63,080 bases of DNA from Nitrosomicrobium frigidum (SeqCode) (GCA_023251115.1 JAHEZK010000005.1:1-63080); one strand, 5' to 3'. Shown: positions 1 to 9,464, numbered from the stretch's first letter. Notes: generated by a model from the letters alone, not told the origin. Translations and numbers: made by a program.

Positions 1-452
1 ATAGCCATTGCCACTAATATTTTTTGCTTCATTCCTCCTGACAAATACATCGCAAGTTTACTTCTCACATCGTATAATTCAAAATCTTGAAGGATCTTTT
101 TGGTTCTTATTGAGGCTTCGTGCTTATTCACTCCTCTAATCCTTAGCCAAAAATAAACGTGATCCCATGGGGTAAGAGCGCGTAATGGTCTTCCCTCCTG
201 CGGTACAATGGAGATTTGATTTCTTATTTTTTCAGTATCTCTAACAAGGTCGTTTTCAAATATTTTTACAGTTCCAGAAGTTGGTAATAGCTGTGTTGCA
301 CAAATTCTGACAAATGTAGTCTTTCCTGCACCATTTCTTCCAAGAAGGGTGAAGATCCTTCCAGGTTCTATATTTAAGGAAATGTTGTCTATGGCAACCG
401 ATTTTGATCCTTTATACCTTTTTGTAACTTCAACAGCCTGTACTGCGCTCAT
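1..452 (-). CDS. ABC transporter ATP-binding protein (3' end outside window)
   Basis: The first 150 residues of an ABC-type ATPase run off the left edge, so the C-terminus is missing. I read a Walker A motif GRNGAGKTT at residues 38-46, a Q-loop around residue 83 (VPQEG) and the signature LSGGMKQK near residue 142; Walker B lies outside. The layout is that of DrrA/CcmA-type exporter or ABC-2 ATPases, which power a separate membrane subunit presumably encoded further left. The ATG at 450-452 is chosen because it precedes the usual N-terminal beta strand by a few residues. An AT-rich stretch (461-470) lies only about 13 bp upstream, too close to be a standard TATA box for this start. Substrate unknown. 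Confidence 0.88.
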   Translation of the reverse strand, partial: MSAVQAVEVTKRYKGSKSVAIDNISLNIEPGRIFTLLGRNGAGKTTFVRICATQLLPTSGTVKIFENDLVRDTEKIRNQISIVPQEGRPLRALTPWDHVYFWLRIRGVNKHEASIRTKKILQDFELYDVRSKLAMYLSGGMKQKILVAMA

Positions 453-476
453 AATACCTGTATATATATAACTGGT

Positions 477-1061
477 TTACTCCACGTTAATAGAAACTCC
501 GTGGTCTTTTGAATCTTTTAACTTGAATGTTACCTCTAATATTCCGTTTTTATAAGATGACTTTCCTGAAGATGGTTCGATTTCATTCGGAAGTTCTATT
601 TTTTTGTTGTATCTACGTTCTCCTGAAAGAGACTCAATTGTCAATGAAGTTTCATTAGCAGATATCCTCAAATCGCTTTTAATTACGCCTGGAAGTTCGG
701 CAATAATTTTCAACTTGTCAACATCTTTTATGATATCCACAACAGGCTCCCTTTGATCACTGACCGAAAATCTGCCAGATAGAGAACTTGGGAAAGTATT
801 TAGGTTTCCAAATTTTCTGACGATCGGTTTACCGTCTTCACCAATCTTAAATGAGTACCCATAAACAATTGGACCCATTTCACGCACAACGGATCCATCA
901 TCAAGCTTCCGTTCCCTTATCAGATTCTTTGGAACATTTTGATCCATGTTCTTAACAGCTTCTTGCATTAACTTTTCCATTTCCTTCATCATGGAATCCA
1001 CATCTGGAAACCAAGAATTGGATCTTCTTCGCCCAAACCACTCATCAAACGGACTAGACAT
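477..1061 (-). CDS. Small heat shock protein, Hsp20/alpha-crystallin family
   Basis: This is an ATP-independent holdase chaperone that binds unfolding proteins in the cytoplasm. The alpha-crystallin domain covers about residues 100-190 and shows the AELPGV strand motif and, near the C-terminus, NGILEV, the family G-x-L hallmark. The N-terminal 95 residues are a charged, methionine-rich segment longer than in classic archaeal Hsp20 proteins. It lies directly behind dnaJ on the same strand (47 bp gap) but has its own TATA-like element 26 bp upstream, so it can be transcribed alone. Refolding would be handed to the DnaK system next door. 194 aa. Confidence 0.9.
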   Translation of the reverse strand: MSSPFDEWFGRRRSNSWFPDVDSMMKEMEKLMQEAVKNMDQNVPKNLIRERKLDDGSVVREMGPIVYGYSFKIGEDGKPIVRKFGNLNTFPSSLSGRFSVSDQREPVVDIIKDVDKLKIIAELPGVIKSDLRISANETSLTIESLSGERRYNKKIELPNEIEPSSGKSSYKNGILEVTFKLKDSKDHGVSINVE

Positions 1062-1081
1062 AGTTATTATCTTAATTTATT

Positions 1082-1092
1082 AGATATAAATT
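1082..1092 (-). promoter_or_regulatory. TATA box of the hsp20 gene
   Basis: On the minus strand this reads aatttatatct, centred about 26 bp before the hsp20 ATG, which suits a leaderless archaeal transcript. Its position is the only evidence. Confidence 0.45.
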
Positions 1093-1108
1093 TTACAAAC
1101 AACACATG

Positions 1109-2224
1109 TCAAGTCTTCTTTGTATCATCCAATTCTTTGATTAGCCACTTTTGCCTTTCACTAAGTTTAGTGGGTATGTCAAGTTTAATTTTTACAATTT
1201 GGTCTCCTCTAGATCGTCTACCATGTACCGGTATTCCTTTACCTCTTAAATTAAAAATTGAATCTACTTGGGAGCCTGCAGGGATTTTCAATTTTTCGCC
1301 TCCATGTAGCGTAGGTATTATGATTTCTGTGCCCAATACCAGTTCTGTGTATTTCAGTTTCAAAGTATAGAGCAAATGGCCGTCTTCAAGTCTTTCAAAT
1401 GTTTGATGTGGTTTGATATGAATTCGAATGAAGAGGTCTCCTGGAACTCCGTTTTCGTAGGAAATACCTCTACCGCTTAGTTGTAGTGTCATACCATCCT
1501 CAATACCCGGAGGAATCTCTACCTGTATATTTTTTCTAGCTGGAACCTTGCCTGATGCTTTACAATTTTTACATGGTTTTTCAATTATTTCTCCAACTCC
1601 TCTACATGTTCTGCAAGTTTCCACTGTGACAAAAGTTGAAAACCTATTTTCATTAATGACCCTTTTTGTTTGACCAAGTCCGTTGCACGCCATACATTTT
1701 TTGCGTTTCGTACCAGGATAACAACCGCTCCCATTGCACTCTGAACACTTTTCTAATGATGGGACTTCAATCGTTTCCTTCTTTCCAGTTACTACATCTT
1801 CCAGTGTGAGGGATAAATCAAGAACTGTGTCCTCACCTCTATTGCTTCTTCCAAAGTTAAAACCAAATCCAAATGGATCACCTCTATTTCTGGCTGAAGA
1901 TCCTCCTCCGAATAATTGCTCAAAAATATCTTTGATCCCTCCAAATCCGATATCTCTAAAAATCTCATCAAAATTAGACTCGGATCCTCTGAAAACTTCC
2001 TCCGGTCCTACATGACCATATTTATCATATTTTTTTCTCTTGTCGTCATCGGACAAAACGGCATAAGCTTCTGAAATTTCTTTAAACTTTTCTTCGGCAT
2101 CTGAGCTCTTATTTCTGTCAGGATGGTATTGGAGAGCTAATTTCCTATATTTGCTTTTGATTTCATCTTTAGTAGCATTCCGATCAGCATTCAAGACCTC
2201 GTAATAATCACGCTTTGTACTCAT
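1109..2224 (-). CDS. dnaJ: Chaperone DnaJ (type I Hsp40)
   Basis: This is the co-chaperone that stimulates DnaK ATPase and delivers substrates. The order is that of a full type I DnaJ: J domain (residues 1-70) with the HPD tripeptide at 34-36, a G/F-rich linker (about 95-130), four CxxCxxxG zinc-binding repeats (about 160-228; the fourth reads CKNCKASG, with A for the usual G), and a C-terminal substrate-binding region with NLRGKGIP. Length 371 aa is normal. It lies 61 bp downstream of dnaK on the same strand, as expected for grpE-dnaK-dnaJ. Mesophilic archaea are thought to have acquired this system from bacteria. Confidence 0.96.
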   Translation of the reverse strand: MSTKRDYYEVLNADRNATKDEIKSKYRKLALQYHPDRNKSSDAEEKFKEISEAYAVLSDDDKRKKYDKYGHVGPEEVFRGSESNFDEIFRDIGFGGIKDIFEQLFGGGSSARNRGDPFGFGFNFGRSNRGEDTVLDLSLTLEDVVTGKKETIEVPSLEKCSECNGSGCYPGTKRKKCMACNGLGQTKRVINENRFSTFVTVETCRTCRGVGEIIEKPCKNCKASGKVPARKNIQVEIPPGIEDGMTLQLSGRGISYENGVPGDLFIRIHIKPHQTFERLEDGHLLYTLKLKYTELVLGTEIIIPTLHGGEKLKIPAGSQVDSIFNLRGKGIPVHGRRSRGDQIVKIKLDIPTKLSERQKWLIKELDDTKKT

Positions 2225-2285
2225 GGTAAGAAACCATTGATTAAAAATAATTGATACATGTCAGGTTGGCCTTTGTAGCATCTTG

Positions 2286-4196
2286 TTATTGCTGGGTATT
2301 AGATTGGTTAGCACTATCTGAAGTAGGATTTGCACTATCTGAAGTAGGATTTGCACTATCTGAAGTAGGATTTGCACTATCTGAAGTAGGATTTGCACTA
2401 TCTGAATTCTGAGAGGTCGCCTGTTGGGATGCAGCTGACCCAGCGGCTCTATATGCTTCGGTACTTATTTCACCTACTATGTTTTTTAGAGCTTCTATTT
2501 TCTTCTTAATTTCTTCAATATTGTTTGATGAGACAGCTTCTCTCAAATCCTTGACCGCGTTATTAACTTTTTCAACTTGTTCAGGTTTAATTTTATCTTT
2601 TAGGTCTTGCTGAGCTAATTTTTCTGCAGTATAAATTAGATTATCTGCTTCGTTTTTCACTTCTGCTTGTTCCTTCTTTTGTTTATCTTGGTCTGCAAAT
2701 TGCTCTGATTCCTTCTTGAGTCTTTCAATATCATCCTTAGATAACTTCGTATTTGCAGAAATTGTTATTTTTGATTCCTTTGAAGTAGCTAGGTCCTTTG
2801 CGGTAACATTAAGAATCCCATTTGCGTCGATGTCAAAGGTAACTTCTACTTGGGGAATTCCTCTGGGTGCCGGCGGTATTCCTGATAGATTAAACATGCC
2901 TAGAGAAACACAATCGGACGCCATTGACCTTTCCCCTTGAACAACATGTACAGTTACTGCATTTTGGTAGTCTGCAGCAGTAGTAAAGACTTTGCTTTTC
3001 TTCGTAGGGATTGTGGTGTTTCTTTCGATAAGTGGCTCTTTTAGTCCTCCGAGTACTTCAACTCCTAAAGTTAGCGGTGTCACGTCTACAAGCAAAATAT
3101 CTGTGGTTACATCCCCTGCTATGATTGCTCCTTGAATAGCAGCTCCCATCGCCACTGCTTCCATTGGATCAATTCCTCTTTCAGGTTCCTTACCCATTAC
3201 ATTTGTAATGAATTGTCTTACTATTGGCATTCTTGTCGGTCCACCAATCAAAATAATCTTTTCAATGTCTGCAGGTTTCATCTTTGCGTCCTCAATTGCT
3301 TGAAGCATGGGTCCCTTACATCTTTCAATTATTGGTCTCAGCAATTCCTCCAACTTTGACCTAGAAAGTGTCATAACCAAATTTTTGGGACCCGTAGATT
3401 GATCGTATGATAAGAATGGCAGATTTACTTCCGTTGTCATAACATTAGAAAGTTCAATTTTTGCTTTTTCTGCCGCCTCTTTTATTCTCATCATTGCTGC
3501 TTTGTCATTATGAACATCGATGGAATTTTGATTTTGAAATTCGTGGGTAATGTATTCAACAACAAGATTATCCATGTCTGTTCCACCCAATTGGGTATCC
3601 CCAGACGTACTCTTTACTTGAAATACACCTCCTCCCATTTCCATTATGGTAACATCTAGGGTTCCACCACCGAAATCGAATACCATTATCTTCAAGTCTT
3701 TGTTTACTTTATCCAGACCATATGCAAGCGAGGCAGCGGTAGGTTCATTGATAATTCTTACGACTTCTAGGCCTGCAATTTCGCCTGCGTCTTTAGTTGC
3801 CTGTCGTTGATTATCATTAAAATACGCCGGGACTGTTATTACAGCTTTGTCAACAGTTTCTCCTATGTAAGCTTCAGAATCTCTTTTTATCTTTTGCAAA
3901 ATAAAAGAGGATATCTGTTGGGGAGTGTACTCCTTGCCATATACTTTAAATTTGAAATCAGTTCCCATCTTGCGTTTGGCTGCAATTACGGTACCTTCAG
4001 GGTTTGTAACCATCTGCCTTCTTGCGGGTTCGCCCACCAGTAATTGGCCATCTTTAGTAAATGCTACATATGAGGGGAATGCTTTTCCACCTACTGAAGT
4101 TCCCTCAGCAGCTTGTATTATTGTGGGTTTTCCTCCAATCATAACCGAGGCTGCAGAATTACTTGTTCCAAGATCTATCCCAATAATTTTACTCAT
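2286..4196 (-). CDS. dnaK: Molecular chaperone DnaK (Hsp70)
   Basis: This is the ATP-dependent foldase. The nucleotide-binding domain (about 1-380) shows [10 protein letters not shown] at the N-terminus, the phosphate motif [10 protein letters not shown] and the adenosine motif [10 protein letters not shown]. The substrate-binding beta domain and helical lid follow to about residue 600. The last 35 residues are a disordered tail of tandem SDSANPT heptapeptides ending SNQSNTQQ-like, quite unlike the acidic EEVD/DKK tails of other Hsp70s. It begins 12 bp after grpE, so the two are co-transcribed. 636 aa. Confidence 0.97.
   Translation of the reverse strand: MSKIIGIDLGTSNSAASVMIGGKPTIIQAAEGTSVGGKAFPSYVAFTKDGQLLVGEPARRQMVTNPEGTVIAAKRKMGTDFKFKVYGKEYTPQQISSFILQKIKRDSEAYIGETVDKAVITVPAYFNDNQRQATKDAGEIAGLEVVRIINEPTAASLAYGLDKVNKDLKIMVFDFGGGTLDVTIMEMGGGVFQVKSTSGDTQLGGTDMDNLVVEYITHEFQNQNSIDVHNDKAAMMRIKEAAEKAKIELSNVMTTEVNLPFLSYDQSTGPKNLVMTLSRSKLEELLRPIIERCKGPMLQAIEDAKMKPADIEKIILIGGPTRMPIVRQFITNVMGKEPERGIDPMEAVAMGAAIQGAIIAGDVTTDILLVDVTPLTLGVEVLGGLKEPLIERNTTIPTKKSKVFTTAADYQNAVTVHVVQGERSMASDCVSLGMFNLSGIPPAPRGIPQVEVTFDIDANGILNVTAKDLATSKESKITISANTKLSKDDIERLKKESEQFADQDKQKKEQAEVKNEADNLIYTAEKLAQQDLKDKIKPEQVEKVNNAVKDLREAVSSNNIEEIKKKIEALKNIVGEISTEAYRAAGSAASQQATSQNSDSANPTSDSANPTSDSANPTSDSANPTSDSANQSNTQQ
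2311..2409 (-). repeat. 21-bp tandem repeat inside dnaK (4 full copies plus one partial)
   Basis: A 21-bp unit beginning gcactatctgaagtaggatt on the plus strand starts at 2311, 2332, 2353 and 2374, and partly at 2395. The copies look identical by eye. Because 21 is a multiple of three, copy-number change keeps frame and only adds or removes SDSANPT heptads in the DnaK tail. Confidence 0.93.
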
Positions 4197-4208
4197 AATT
4201 TCTTTTCA

Positions 4209-4844
4209 CTACTCCTTATTTTTTTCATTAATATCTTTATTTGTAACTGTTCTTTTAGATAAAATGACTGAAGAAGGTCTTAAAACTTTATTGTTTAATA
4301 GATATCCTTTCCTTACCACCTCCATTATTGTATTGTCCGGGGCCAATTCGTTTGTTACAAAACCAATCGCGTCATGTACATTAGGATCAAAGGGTGTGCC
4401 TAAAGTTTCAATTTCGACCAAGCCTTCTTCTTTCATCAAGCTCTCAAAGTTTGTCATAATACCACGAATTCCTCCTACCAAAGTGGAATCATATTGGCCA
4501 TTTTTTATGGTTTCAAGAGCCAATACACAATCGTCGTAAACTTTGAGTAGTTTAAGAAAAAGTTGGCCCTTATTCTCTTCAATTTTTGACTCCATCTGTC
4601 TCCCTATTTGTTTCCTATAATTATCGAAATCTGCCATAAGGTATCTTAGTTTAGATAGGTTTTTTTCGGAAATTTCTTTTTCTTTTTCAAGCTCCCTTTT
4701 CAAGAACTCTATTTCTCTTTTCAGTACCTCGCTATCTGTAATCTCAGAATACTCCTCATCTTCGAGCCCATCACTCTTTGTCTGTTTTTTTAATGATTCA
4801 CTATCTGCAATCTCAGAGTCCGAATTATCTTTATCATTTTTCAT
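4209..4844 (-). CDS. grpE: Nucleotide exchange factor GrpE
   Basis: GrpE releases ADP from DnaK. The protein has an acidic, repetitive N-terminus (two ITDSE/IADSE-type stretches), a long coiled coil (KREIEFLKRELEKEKE and following), and the GrpE beta domain with LVEIETLGTPFDPNVHDA, the family signature. I chose the ATG at 4844 (MKNDKDNS) because the residues before it in the longer open frame, which begins at 4940, are hydrophobic and unlike any GrpE N-terminus. It is the first gene of the chaperone operon and is divergent from a thioredoxin gene. Confidence 0.93.
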   Translation of the reverse strand: MKNDKDNSDSEIADSESLKKQTKSDGLEDEEYSEITDSEVLKREIEFLKRELEKEKEISEKNLSKLRYLMADFDNYRKQIGRQMESKIEENKGQLFLKLLKVYDDCVLALETIKNGQYDSTLVGGIRGIMTNFESLMKEEGLVEIETLGTPFDPNVHDAIGFVTNELAPDNTIMEVVRKGYLLNNKVLRPSSVILSKRTVTNKDINEKNKE

Positions 4845-4918
4845 AATATCGAGCAAGATCGAAAATGTTTTGAGTTCTCTTAGATAATTATCTATCGCTG
4901 AATAGACTGTAAGATCAA

Positions 4919-4931
4919 AAAATATAATAAA
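4919..4931 (+). promoter_or_regulatory. TATA-like element for the thioredoxin gene
   Basis: The stretch aaaatataataaa is centred about 24 bp before the GTG start at 4950, the spacing expected for a leaderless archaeal promoter. Confidence 0.4.
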
Positions 4932-4949
4932 CCAATTCAAGCGCTGTTA

Positions 4950-5375
4950 GTGTCATTACATAAATTGGAAGACGAAGAACTAAAGATGTTAAATGAGAAA
5001 AAAATGAAAAAGCTACAAGAACTGATTAATGAAAAAGAACAATTAAAAAATATTAAGGAGCCAGTCGTTCTGGATGACTCTACGTTTTCTCAGACTATCA
5101 ACAAATTTCCATTGACATTGGTAGACTTTTGGGCACCGTGGTGCGGACCTTGCAGGATGATGTCCCCAATCATTGACGAAATTGGTAAAGACTACTTGGG
5201 CAAATTGGTTGTGGGTAAAATAAACGTTGATGAAAATCCATTGGTAGCAGGACAGTTCGGCATTTCAAGTATTCCCACTCTGTTATTGTTCAAGAGAGGC
5301 CAAGCAGTAAACAAGATTATCGGATCAGTATCTAAAAATAAAATAGCGGAAATGATTACAATGCATTTAGACTAG
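4950..5375 (+). CDS. trxA: Thioredoxin with an N-terminal charged extension
   Basis: This is a thiol-disulfide reductant. The thioredoxin fold occupies about residues 36-141, with the active site WCGPC (catalytic cysteines 65 and 68) and the cis-proline loop SIPTLLLF. The first 35 residues, rich in K, E and L, look like a short amphipathic helix or coiled coil not needed for the fold. The start is a GTG at 4950; an in-frame ATG at 4986 is the alternative. It is divergent from grpE, so it is plausibly co-regulated in stress, which is inference. Confidence 0.93.
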   Translation: MSLHKLEDEELKMLNEKKMKKLQELINEKEQLKNIKEPVVLDDSTFSQTINKFPLTLVDFWAPWCGPCRMMSPIIDEIGKDYLGKLVVGKINVDENPLVAGQFGISSIPTLLLFKRGQAVNKIIGSVSKNKIAEMITMHLD

Positions 5376-5496
5376 AACCTGCACTCTTGTTCCTCATTTT
5401 AGTAATTTCTAGGATAGAAAAACAACTGGTTAGCATAGTTCCACACCTTATATGATGGCAATATTATCTATGTTGGATTTTTTCTTGAAATAATTA

Positions 5497-5757
5497 CTAT
5501 ATATCAATATTGAATAATTGTGGCGCATATATCGAACCCTCTCTTACCCTTTTTACTTTTGCAACAGATAGGTAATGCGGCCATAAGGTAATAATGATAG
5601 AACCTTCTGGAACTCCTTCGGGAGATTCAATAAGTACAACGTCATTAGGGTTAACACCATGTTCATTCAGTACTACCTTGCTCCTTTCTACAAGCTCGGC
5701 GGACATTCCACTACTGTAAAGATACACTTTATCTACGTACTCTATCTTAGCATCCAT
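5497..5757 (-). CDS. Small conserved hypothetical protein
   Basis: This 86-aa soluble protein alternates beta and helix segments and has a clean ATG start. I recognise no domain. The middle is rich in E, G and P (ESPEGVPEGSI) and the C-terminus is tyrosine-rich. It sits 52 bp downstream of a zinc-ribbon gene on the same strand, so the two may be co-transcribed. Coding is supported by the ordinary codon use and unbroken frame. No function is assigned. Confidence 0.6.
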   Translation of the reverse strand: MDAKIEYVDKVYLYSSGMSAELVERSKVVLNEHGVNPNDVVLIESPEGVPEGSIIITLWPHYLSVAKVKRVREGSIYAPQLFNIDI

Positions 5758-5809
5758 TTCTATCTAATGAATCGTCTATGTATAGTTCCTTATCTAAATT
5801 TTGTTTGGA

Positions 5810-5977
5810 TTATAATTCGTCAATGGGGAATTTGGATCTGCAACCTATACATTCGTAAATTTCAGTTCCAACAGGCCCACTTACATTAAATCTAACAATT
5901 GTAGTGCACTTTGGACAACGACCTTCAACCGTTCTTCTACTCTTATGTGGTCTTGAGGTACTCTTTCTTCTTCCCAT
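5810..5977 (-). CDS. 55-aa basic zinc-ribbon protein
   Basis: This short frame begins MGRRKSTSRPHKSRR, a strongly basic nucleic-acid-binding type start, followed by one CPKC and one CIGC knuckle 24 residues apart, and ends FPIDEL. Two CxxC pairs at this spacing form a zinc ribbon like those of small ribosomal or transcription-associated proteins. It ends with TAA at 5810-5812. It resembles archaeal small zinc-finger proteins in general rather than one I can name. An RNA-binding role is inference. Confidence 0.7.
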   Translation of the reverse strand: MGRRKSTSRPHKSRRTVEGRCPKCTTIVRFNVSGPVGTEIYECIGCRSKFPIDEL

Positions 5978-6260
5978 GATTCAAATTGGATATTAATTAA
6001 CTGGCTTATAAATCACATTGAATATTCTATTTGTGGCGCTTTGTTTGAAAACAGAGTTCAGGCGAAAGTTTGCTCAAGCTATCATCCTAACTCGTAGTTA
6101 AAAACTTGAATATAAAAGAATTAATCGTCCGTGGATTCTTGCCCATAGTTTGATACACAATAAGGAAATATTGAAGTCTATTATTTGGTTTTGATATTGG
6201 CGCCTGAATGACTTAGCGAATAAGTTAAATGTTACAATTAAGAGATTAAACTATCTGTGA

Positions 6261-7145
6261 ATGTTATCTGATTACATCGAGGTATCAAAGCCAAGGATAG
6301 TGGTGGTATTAGCTATTACAGCGATAACAAGTTCTTTGGCTGCCACCAGATTCGACTCCACTCCATTAATAGCTTGGGACATTTCCGCATACCATCTTGC
6401 ATTTCTCGGAATTTGTGGCTGCTTAGCATCAATGGGATCCAGTGCGCTAAACCACTATTTTGATCGAGATATTGACAAGATAATGTCCAGAACAATAAAA
6501 AGACCGATCCCATCGGGTAGATTAAGTCCCAAAAACGTACTTGTTTATGGTATCATACTTTGTATCAGCTCTGTTGTAATATCTTTCTTAACCTTAAATC
6601 TAATGGCAACCGGTATGATTGCTTTGGGGATATTCTTTTACGTATTCGTGTACACTTTATGGCTCAAACGCTCAAATGTTTCGAATATTGTTGTTGGTGG
6701 CTTTGCAGGTAGTGCGGCATCAATGGCGGGGTGGGCCACTACAACAGGGTCTATGGATGTCCTAGGTTTCCTGATTGGGTGGTTGGTCTTTTTATGGACA
6801 CCACCTCATTTTTGGTCTTTTGCAATAAAGTCAAGGGAGGAATATGAATCGGTAAAAGTTCCTATGCTCCCAGTACTTATAGGTAACGAAAAGACCGCAG
6901 GATATATATTTGCAAACACTGCAATTTTGTTACCATATTCATTATCATTATATCTACTCGGCTTAGGTGTGGTATACTTCATTACTGCAGCAATTTCAGG
7001 ATCATTGATGCTCGTATATCATTATAAACTAACAAAATATCCCAACCCAGATTTTGCATGGAAGGCGTACAAGATTACAGCACCCTATCTAGTCATCATA
7101 TTTGTTTCGCTTGCATTTGATTCCTTATTCTACTATCGATTCTAG
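6261..7145 (+). CDS. ctaB: Protoheme IX farnesyltransferase (heme O synthase)
   Basis: This membrane enzyme adds a farnesyl group to heme b, giving heme O for terminal oxidases. The UbiA-type motif N64-x3-D68-x3-D72 (NHYFDRDID) followed by MSRT and KRPIPSGR is plain, and the second Asp-containing loop (KSREEYESVKVPMLPV) lies around residues 190-206. About eight or nine hydrophobic segments span 294 aa, the normal length. The ATG follows a long non-coding stretch (5978-6260), so it probably has its own promoter. It points to aerobic respiration with heme-copper oxidases. Confidence 0.95.
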   Translation: MLSDYIEVSKPRIVVVLAITAITSSLAATRFDSTPLIAWDISAYHLAFLGICGCLASMGSSALNHYFDRDIDKIMSRTIKRPIPSGRLSPKNVLVYGIILCISSVVISFLTLNLMATGMIALGIFFYVFVYTLWLKRSNVSNIVVGGFAGSAASMAGWATTTGSMDVLGFLIGWLVFLWTPPHFWSFAIKSREEYESVKVPMLPVLIGNEKTAGYIFANTAILLPYSLSLYLLGLGVVYFITAAISGSLMLVYHYKLTKYPNPDFAWKAYKITAPYLVIIFVSLAFDSLFYYRF

Positions 7146-7209
7146 CTAAATTGTCTGCTTATACAATACTGTAATAAATAACGATTTTAAAAAATAAATT
7201 AAACTCTAC

Positions 7210-7491
7210 TTATTTTATGTTGACAGATTGTCGACTTACGTTTATTACTTCTATTTCTCCAACTGCATCTACTTTCTTTATGGCTTCTTCTAATAGATCC
7301 ATTTGGCCTTCTGAATCGTCTAAAGTAAAATCAGCCAGGATGGAATAGAGTCCGAACGCAATTGGTTCCTTTGTATGTGCTAATAGTTTGAATCCTTCTG
7401 GGAGCGTCTGCTTCAAAACATTGGGAATTGAATCAATATCTGCTTCTGATTCAGAAGGAAGGATCTTTATCCTGGCAACTAGTGTGGACAT
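7210..7491 (-). CDS. ef1B: Translation elongation factor aEF-1 beta
   Basis: This is the guanine-nucleotide exchange factor for aEF1-alpha. At 93 aa it has the archaeal single-domain size, with the N-terminal strand LVARIKILPSE, the conserved central FGLYSILADFTLDD and a C-terminal strand with EIEVINVSRQSV. Its start lies 2 bp behind the stop of an upstream zinc-finger gene on the same strand, the neighbour it commonly has in archaea. Confidence 0.92.
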   Translation of the reverse strand: MSTLVARIKILPSESEADIDSIPNVLKQTLPEGFKLLAHTKEPIAFGLYSILADFTLDDSEGQMDLLEEAIKKVDAVGEIEVINVSRQSVNIK

Positions 7492-7493
7492 AT

Positions 7494-7688
7494 CTATGGC
7501 CCTTCAAATCCGCATCCGATGCATCTGTAGGATCTAGCAAATTGTCTGCAACTTTGACATCTCCAAATCAAAACATAACCACAATTTGGACAATAGTATT
7601 TCACACATTCGTCATTTGCTATAATCGGTCTGTTGCAAGAGGTACAAACTGGCAATTGTAAGGATTTTGACACAAAATGCACATTCAA
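7494..7688 (-). CDS. HVO_2753-type zinc finger protein
   Basis: This 64-aa protein has four CxxC/CxxCG knuckles in order (CTSC, CPNCG, CQSC, CIGCG), giving two zinc ribbons, and ends GFEGP. This arrangement matches the small archaeal HVO_2753-like family, annotated as putative RNA-binding, which is often found with aEF1-beta. It is the first gene of the two-gene unit. The ATG at 7688 gives about 14 residues before the first cysteine. Confidence 0.85.
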   Translation of the reverse strand: MNVHFVSKSLQLPVCTSCNRPIIANDECVKYYCPNCGYVLIWRCQSCRQFARSYRCIGCGFEGP

Positions 7689-7773
7689 TTATTCCGAATT
7701 TATATCTTGCTTGAATTAGTGAAAGATTATCCTGAAATCTTTGCTGGGGGGTTTTGCAACAATAAATTAGTCA

Positions 7774-8958
7774 TTATTGATGAATTGAATTGTCATCATC
7801 TTTCCTACTGCCAAATACCCTTCGAAATTCATTTCCGATTAATATTTTTGTCAGATTAGTAGCAATTTTTGTTTTAAGAAAGAGGGCCAGCGCGCTAGAG
7901 TGAAAATCAAAATCTGAAAAATTCGAGACATCGGTAATCGCTTTTTTTGAGAGTGAAGAAAAAATACCATCTATAGCCTTATTATCCAACCTTTCTAGAA
8001 CTTTTCTTGCAAGTAACATGGATTGGAATTCCTTTTGAAACATAGACTTCCAATTTTTCTCATATTCATAAAGCAGGGAATCGTCATTTTTTTCAATAGC
8101 ATTAGAAATCGCTTGACCAGCAAGAACACCTCCCATTCCGCAGCTAAAAATTCCTCCGGCTGTTGTTGGTTTTGTCTGCCCAGCAGCATCACCTACTACT
8201 AAGGTTCTATCAAAAACGAACTGAGACCTCGGCCCTCCGATCCAAATCGGAGCAAAGATCTTTCTAATTATCGAGTATTTCTCTCCTTTTGATCTTATGA
8301 ATTCATGCAGTGCCACTGAAGTGTTTATTCCCTTTCCCGCAACTCCGATCTTGCCTCTACCGTCACCCATTGGTATTATCCACATGAAAAATCCGGGATA
8401 TTTATCAGAGTCAAAAAGAATCTCTACGGTTTTACCTTCAATCCATTTTGCGTAAACTTCGAATTGAGCAGAAGCTAGAATGCCATTTTGACTTGCATCT
8501 TTTAGAGAGCCTAATCCTTTGGCATCGACAAAGTATTTGCATTCTATTTCCCCATCAGAAGTCTTTATGGCATATTTTAATTCCTTTTTGGCAATAGACT
8601 TGAATGTACATCGTGTTCTAATTTGGGCTCCTGCGTCCTCTGCTTGTTTAGCGATTTGTTTGTCCAAACCCCTCCTATCTACCACAATAACATTTTGTTT
8701 TTCTGCAGATAGTTCGAAACTAGCTGATTTGGACCTAATTCTGGCCACTGGGACAGCATTTTGAAAATTGTTTGAATCGAGCATAAGGCCCAATTTCTGC
8801 AGTCCACTTAGGCTAACCATTCCACCACAATGTTCTGGAGTTCCAATTTCGTGATCCTCTTCTATCACAATCGTTGAATTACCATTGGAGGAACATTCTC
8901 TTGCGGTTGTAAGACCCGCTACACTCCCTCCTGCGATCAATACATCATAGTATTCCAT
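7774..8958 (-). CDS. Geranylgeranyl reductase family FAD-dependent oxidoreductase
   Basis: It probably saturates the geranylgeranyl chains of archaeal membrane lipids. The Rossmann FAD motif appears as GGSVAG (residues 10-15, first glycine of GxGxxG shifted), with the family PEHCGG motif at 41-46 and the second FAD site VVGDAAGQTKPTTAGGI near residue 255. Length 394 aa is typical of digeranylgeranylglycerophospholipid reductases. A second, more distant paralogue lies at 55932-57395, so which one handles lipids and which another prenyl substrate is open. Divergent from pth2. Confidence 0.9.
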   Translation of the reverse strand: MEYYDVLIAGGSVAGLTTARECSSNGNSTIVIEEDHEIGTPEHCGGMVSLSGLQKLGLMLDSNNFQNAVPVARIRSKSASFELSAEKQNVIVVDRRGLDKQIAKQAEDAGAQIRTRCTFKSIAKKELKYAIKTSDGEIECKYFVDAKGLGSLKDASQNGILASAQFEVYAKWIEGKTVEILFDSDKYPGFFMWIIPMGDGRGKIGVAGKGINTSVALHEFIRSKGEKYSIIRKIFAPIWIGGPRSQFVFDRTLVVGDAAGQTKPTTAGGIFSCGMGGVLAGQAISNAIEKNDDSLLYEYEKNWKSMFQKEFQSMLLARKVLERLDNKAIDGIFSSLSKKAITDVSNFSDFDFHSSALALFLKTKIATNLTKILIGNEFRRVFGSRKDDDNSIHQ

Positions 8959-9006
8959 AGCCTACAAGGAAAACAATTATTTCATCATATTATTAACTAA
9001 CCTGAA

Positions 9007-9360
9007 GTGGAGTTCAAACAAGTCATTGTTGTAAGAAAAGACCTTCGCATGGGTGTTGGAAAAATAGCGGCGCAGGTCGGACACGCAGCGGTACTCGGCG
9101 TTGACGAATCCAAAAAATTCGACAATGTATGGGTACGAAGTTGGTTATATGAAGGACAACCAAAGATAGTTGTAAAGGTAAACAGCTTGGAAGAGTTACT
9201 TAAAATAAAGAGCAAGGCAGAAAAATTCATGATACCGCTAGTAGTAGTTCAAGACAGGGGCCTGACACAGATTCCATCAGGAACTGTCACATGTATTGGA
9301 ATTGGTCCTGCTCCATCGGATATTATAGATAAAGTAACTTCAGAACTTAAATTACTTTAG
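9007..9360 (+). CDS. pth2: Peptidyl-tRNA hydrolase, archaeal/eukaryotic type (Pth2)
   Basis: It cleaves peptidyl-tRNA released by stalled ribosomes. The family core is clear: KQVIVVRKDLRMGVGKIAAQ, QVGHAAV, and VQDRGLTQIPSGTVTCIGIG-type C-terminal strand (PAPSDIID follows). Length 117 aa is standard. Translation starts with GTG at 9007. It is divergent from the geranylgeranyl reductase gene, with 48 bp between the starts. Confidence 0.95.
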   Translation: MEFKQVIVVRKDLRMGVGKIAAQVGHAAVLGVDESKKFDNVWVRSWLYEGQPKIVVKVNSLEELLKIKSKAEKFMIPLVVVQDRGLTQIPSGTVTCIGIGPAPSDIIDKVTSELKLL

Positions 9361-9430
9361 TCAAGAGTGGACTTAATTATTTTGCTCTGAGCTAAAATAT
9401 TTTATGTGATTTGAGGTCGGTTCCAAACAT

Positions 9431-9440
9431 GTATATATAC
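9431..9440 (+). promoter_or_regulatory. TATA box of the tbp gene
   Basis: The sequence gtatatatac is centred 29 bp before the TBP ATG with a purine-rich stretch upstream. Spacing and sequence fit an archaeal TATA box on a leaderless gene. A second AT-rich match (catttataaag, 9444-9454) is too close to the start. Confidence 0.6.
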
Positions 9441-9464
9441 TTCCATTTATAAAGCCAACCTAGT

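Noticed and set aside
461-470. tatatatata as a promoter for the ABC ATPase gene
   Set aside because: Its centre lies only about 13 bp before the ATG, too near for a standard archaeal promoter.
2311-2409. Direct repeats considered as a CRISPR array
   Set aside because: The units are contiguous with no spacers and lie in frame inside dnaK.
3925-4539. 204-residue plus-strand frame opposite dnaK and grpE
   Set aside because: It is the shadow of two strongly conserved minus-strand genes and shows no domain.
4845-4940. N-terminal 32-residue extension of GrpE
   Set aside because: The residues are hydrophobic, unlike GrpE, and cover the probable promoter of the operon.
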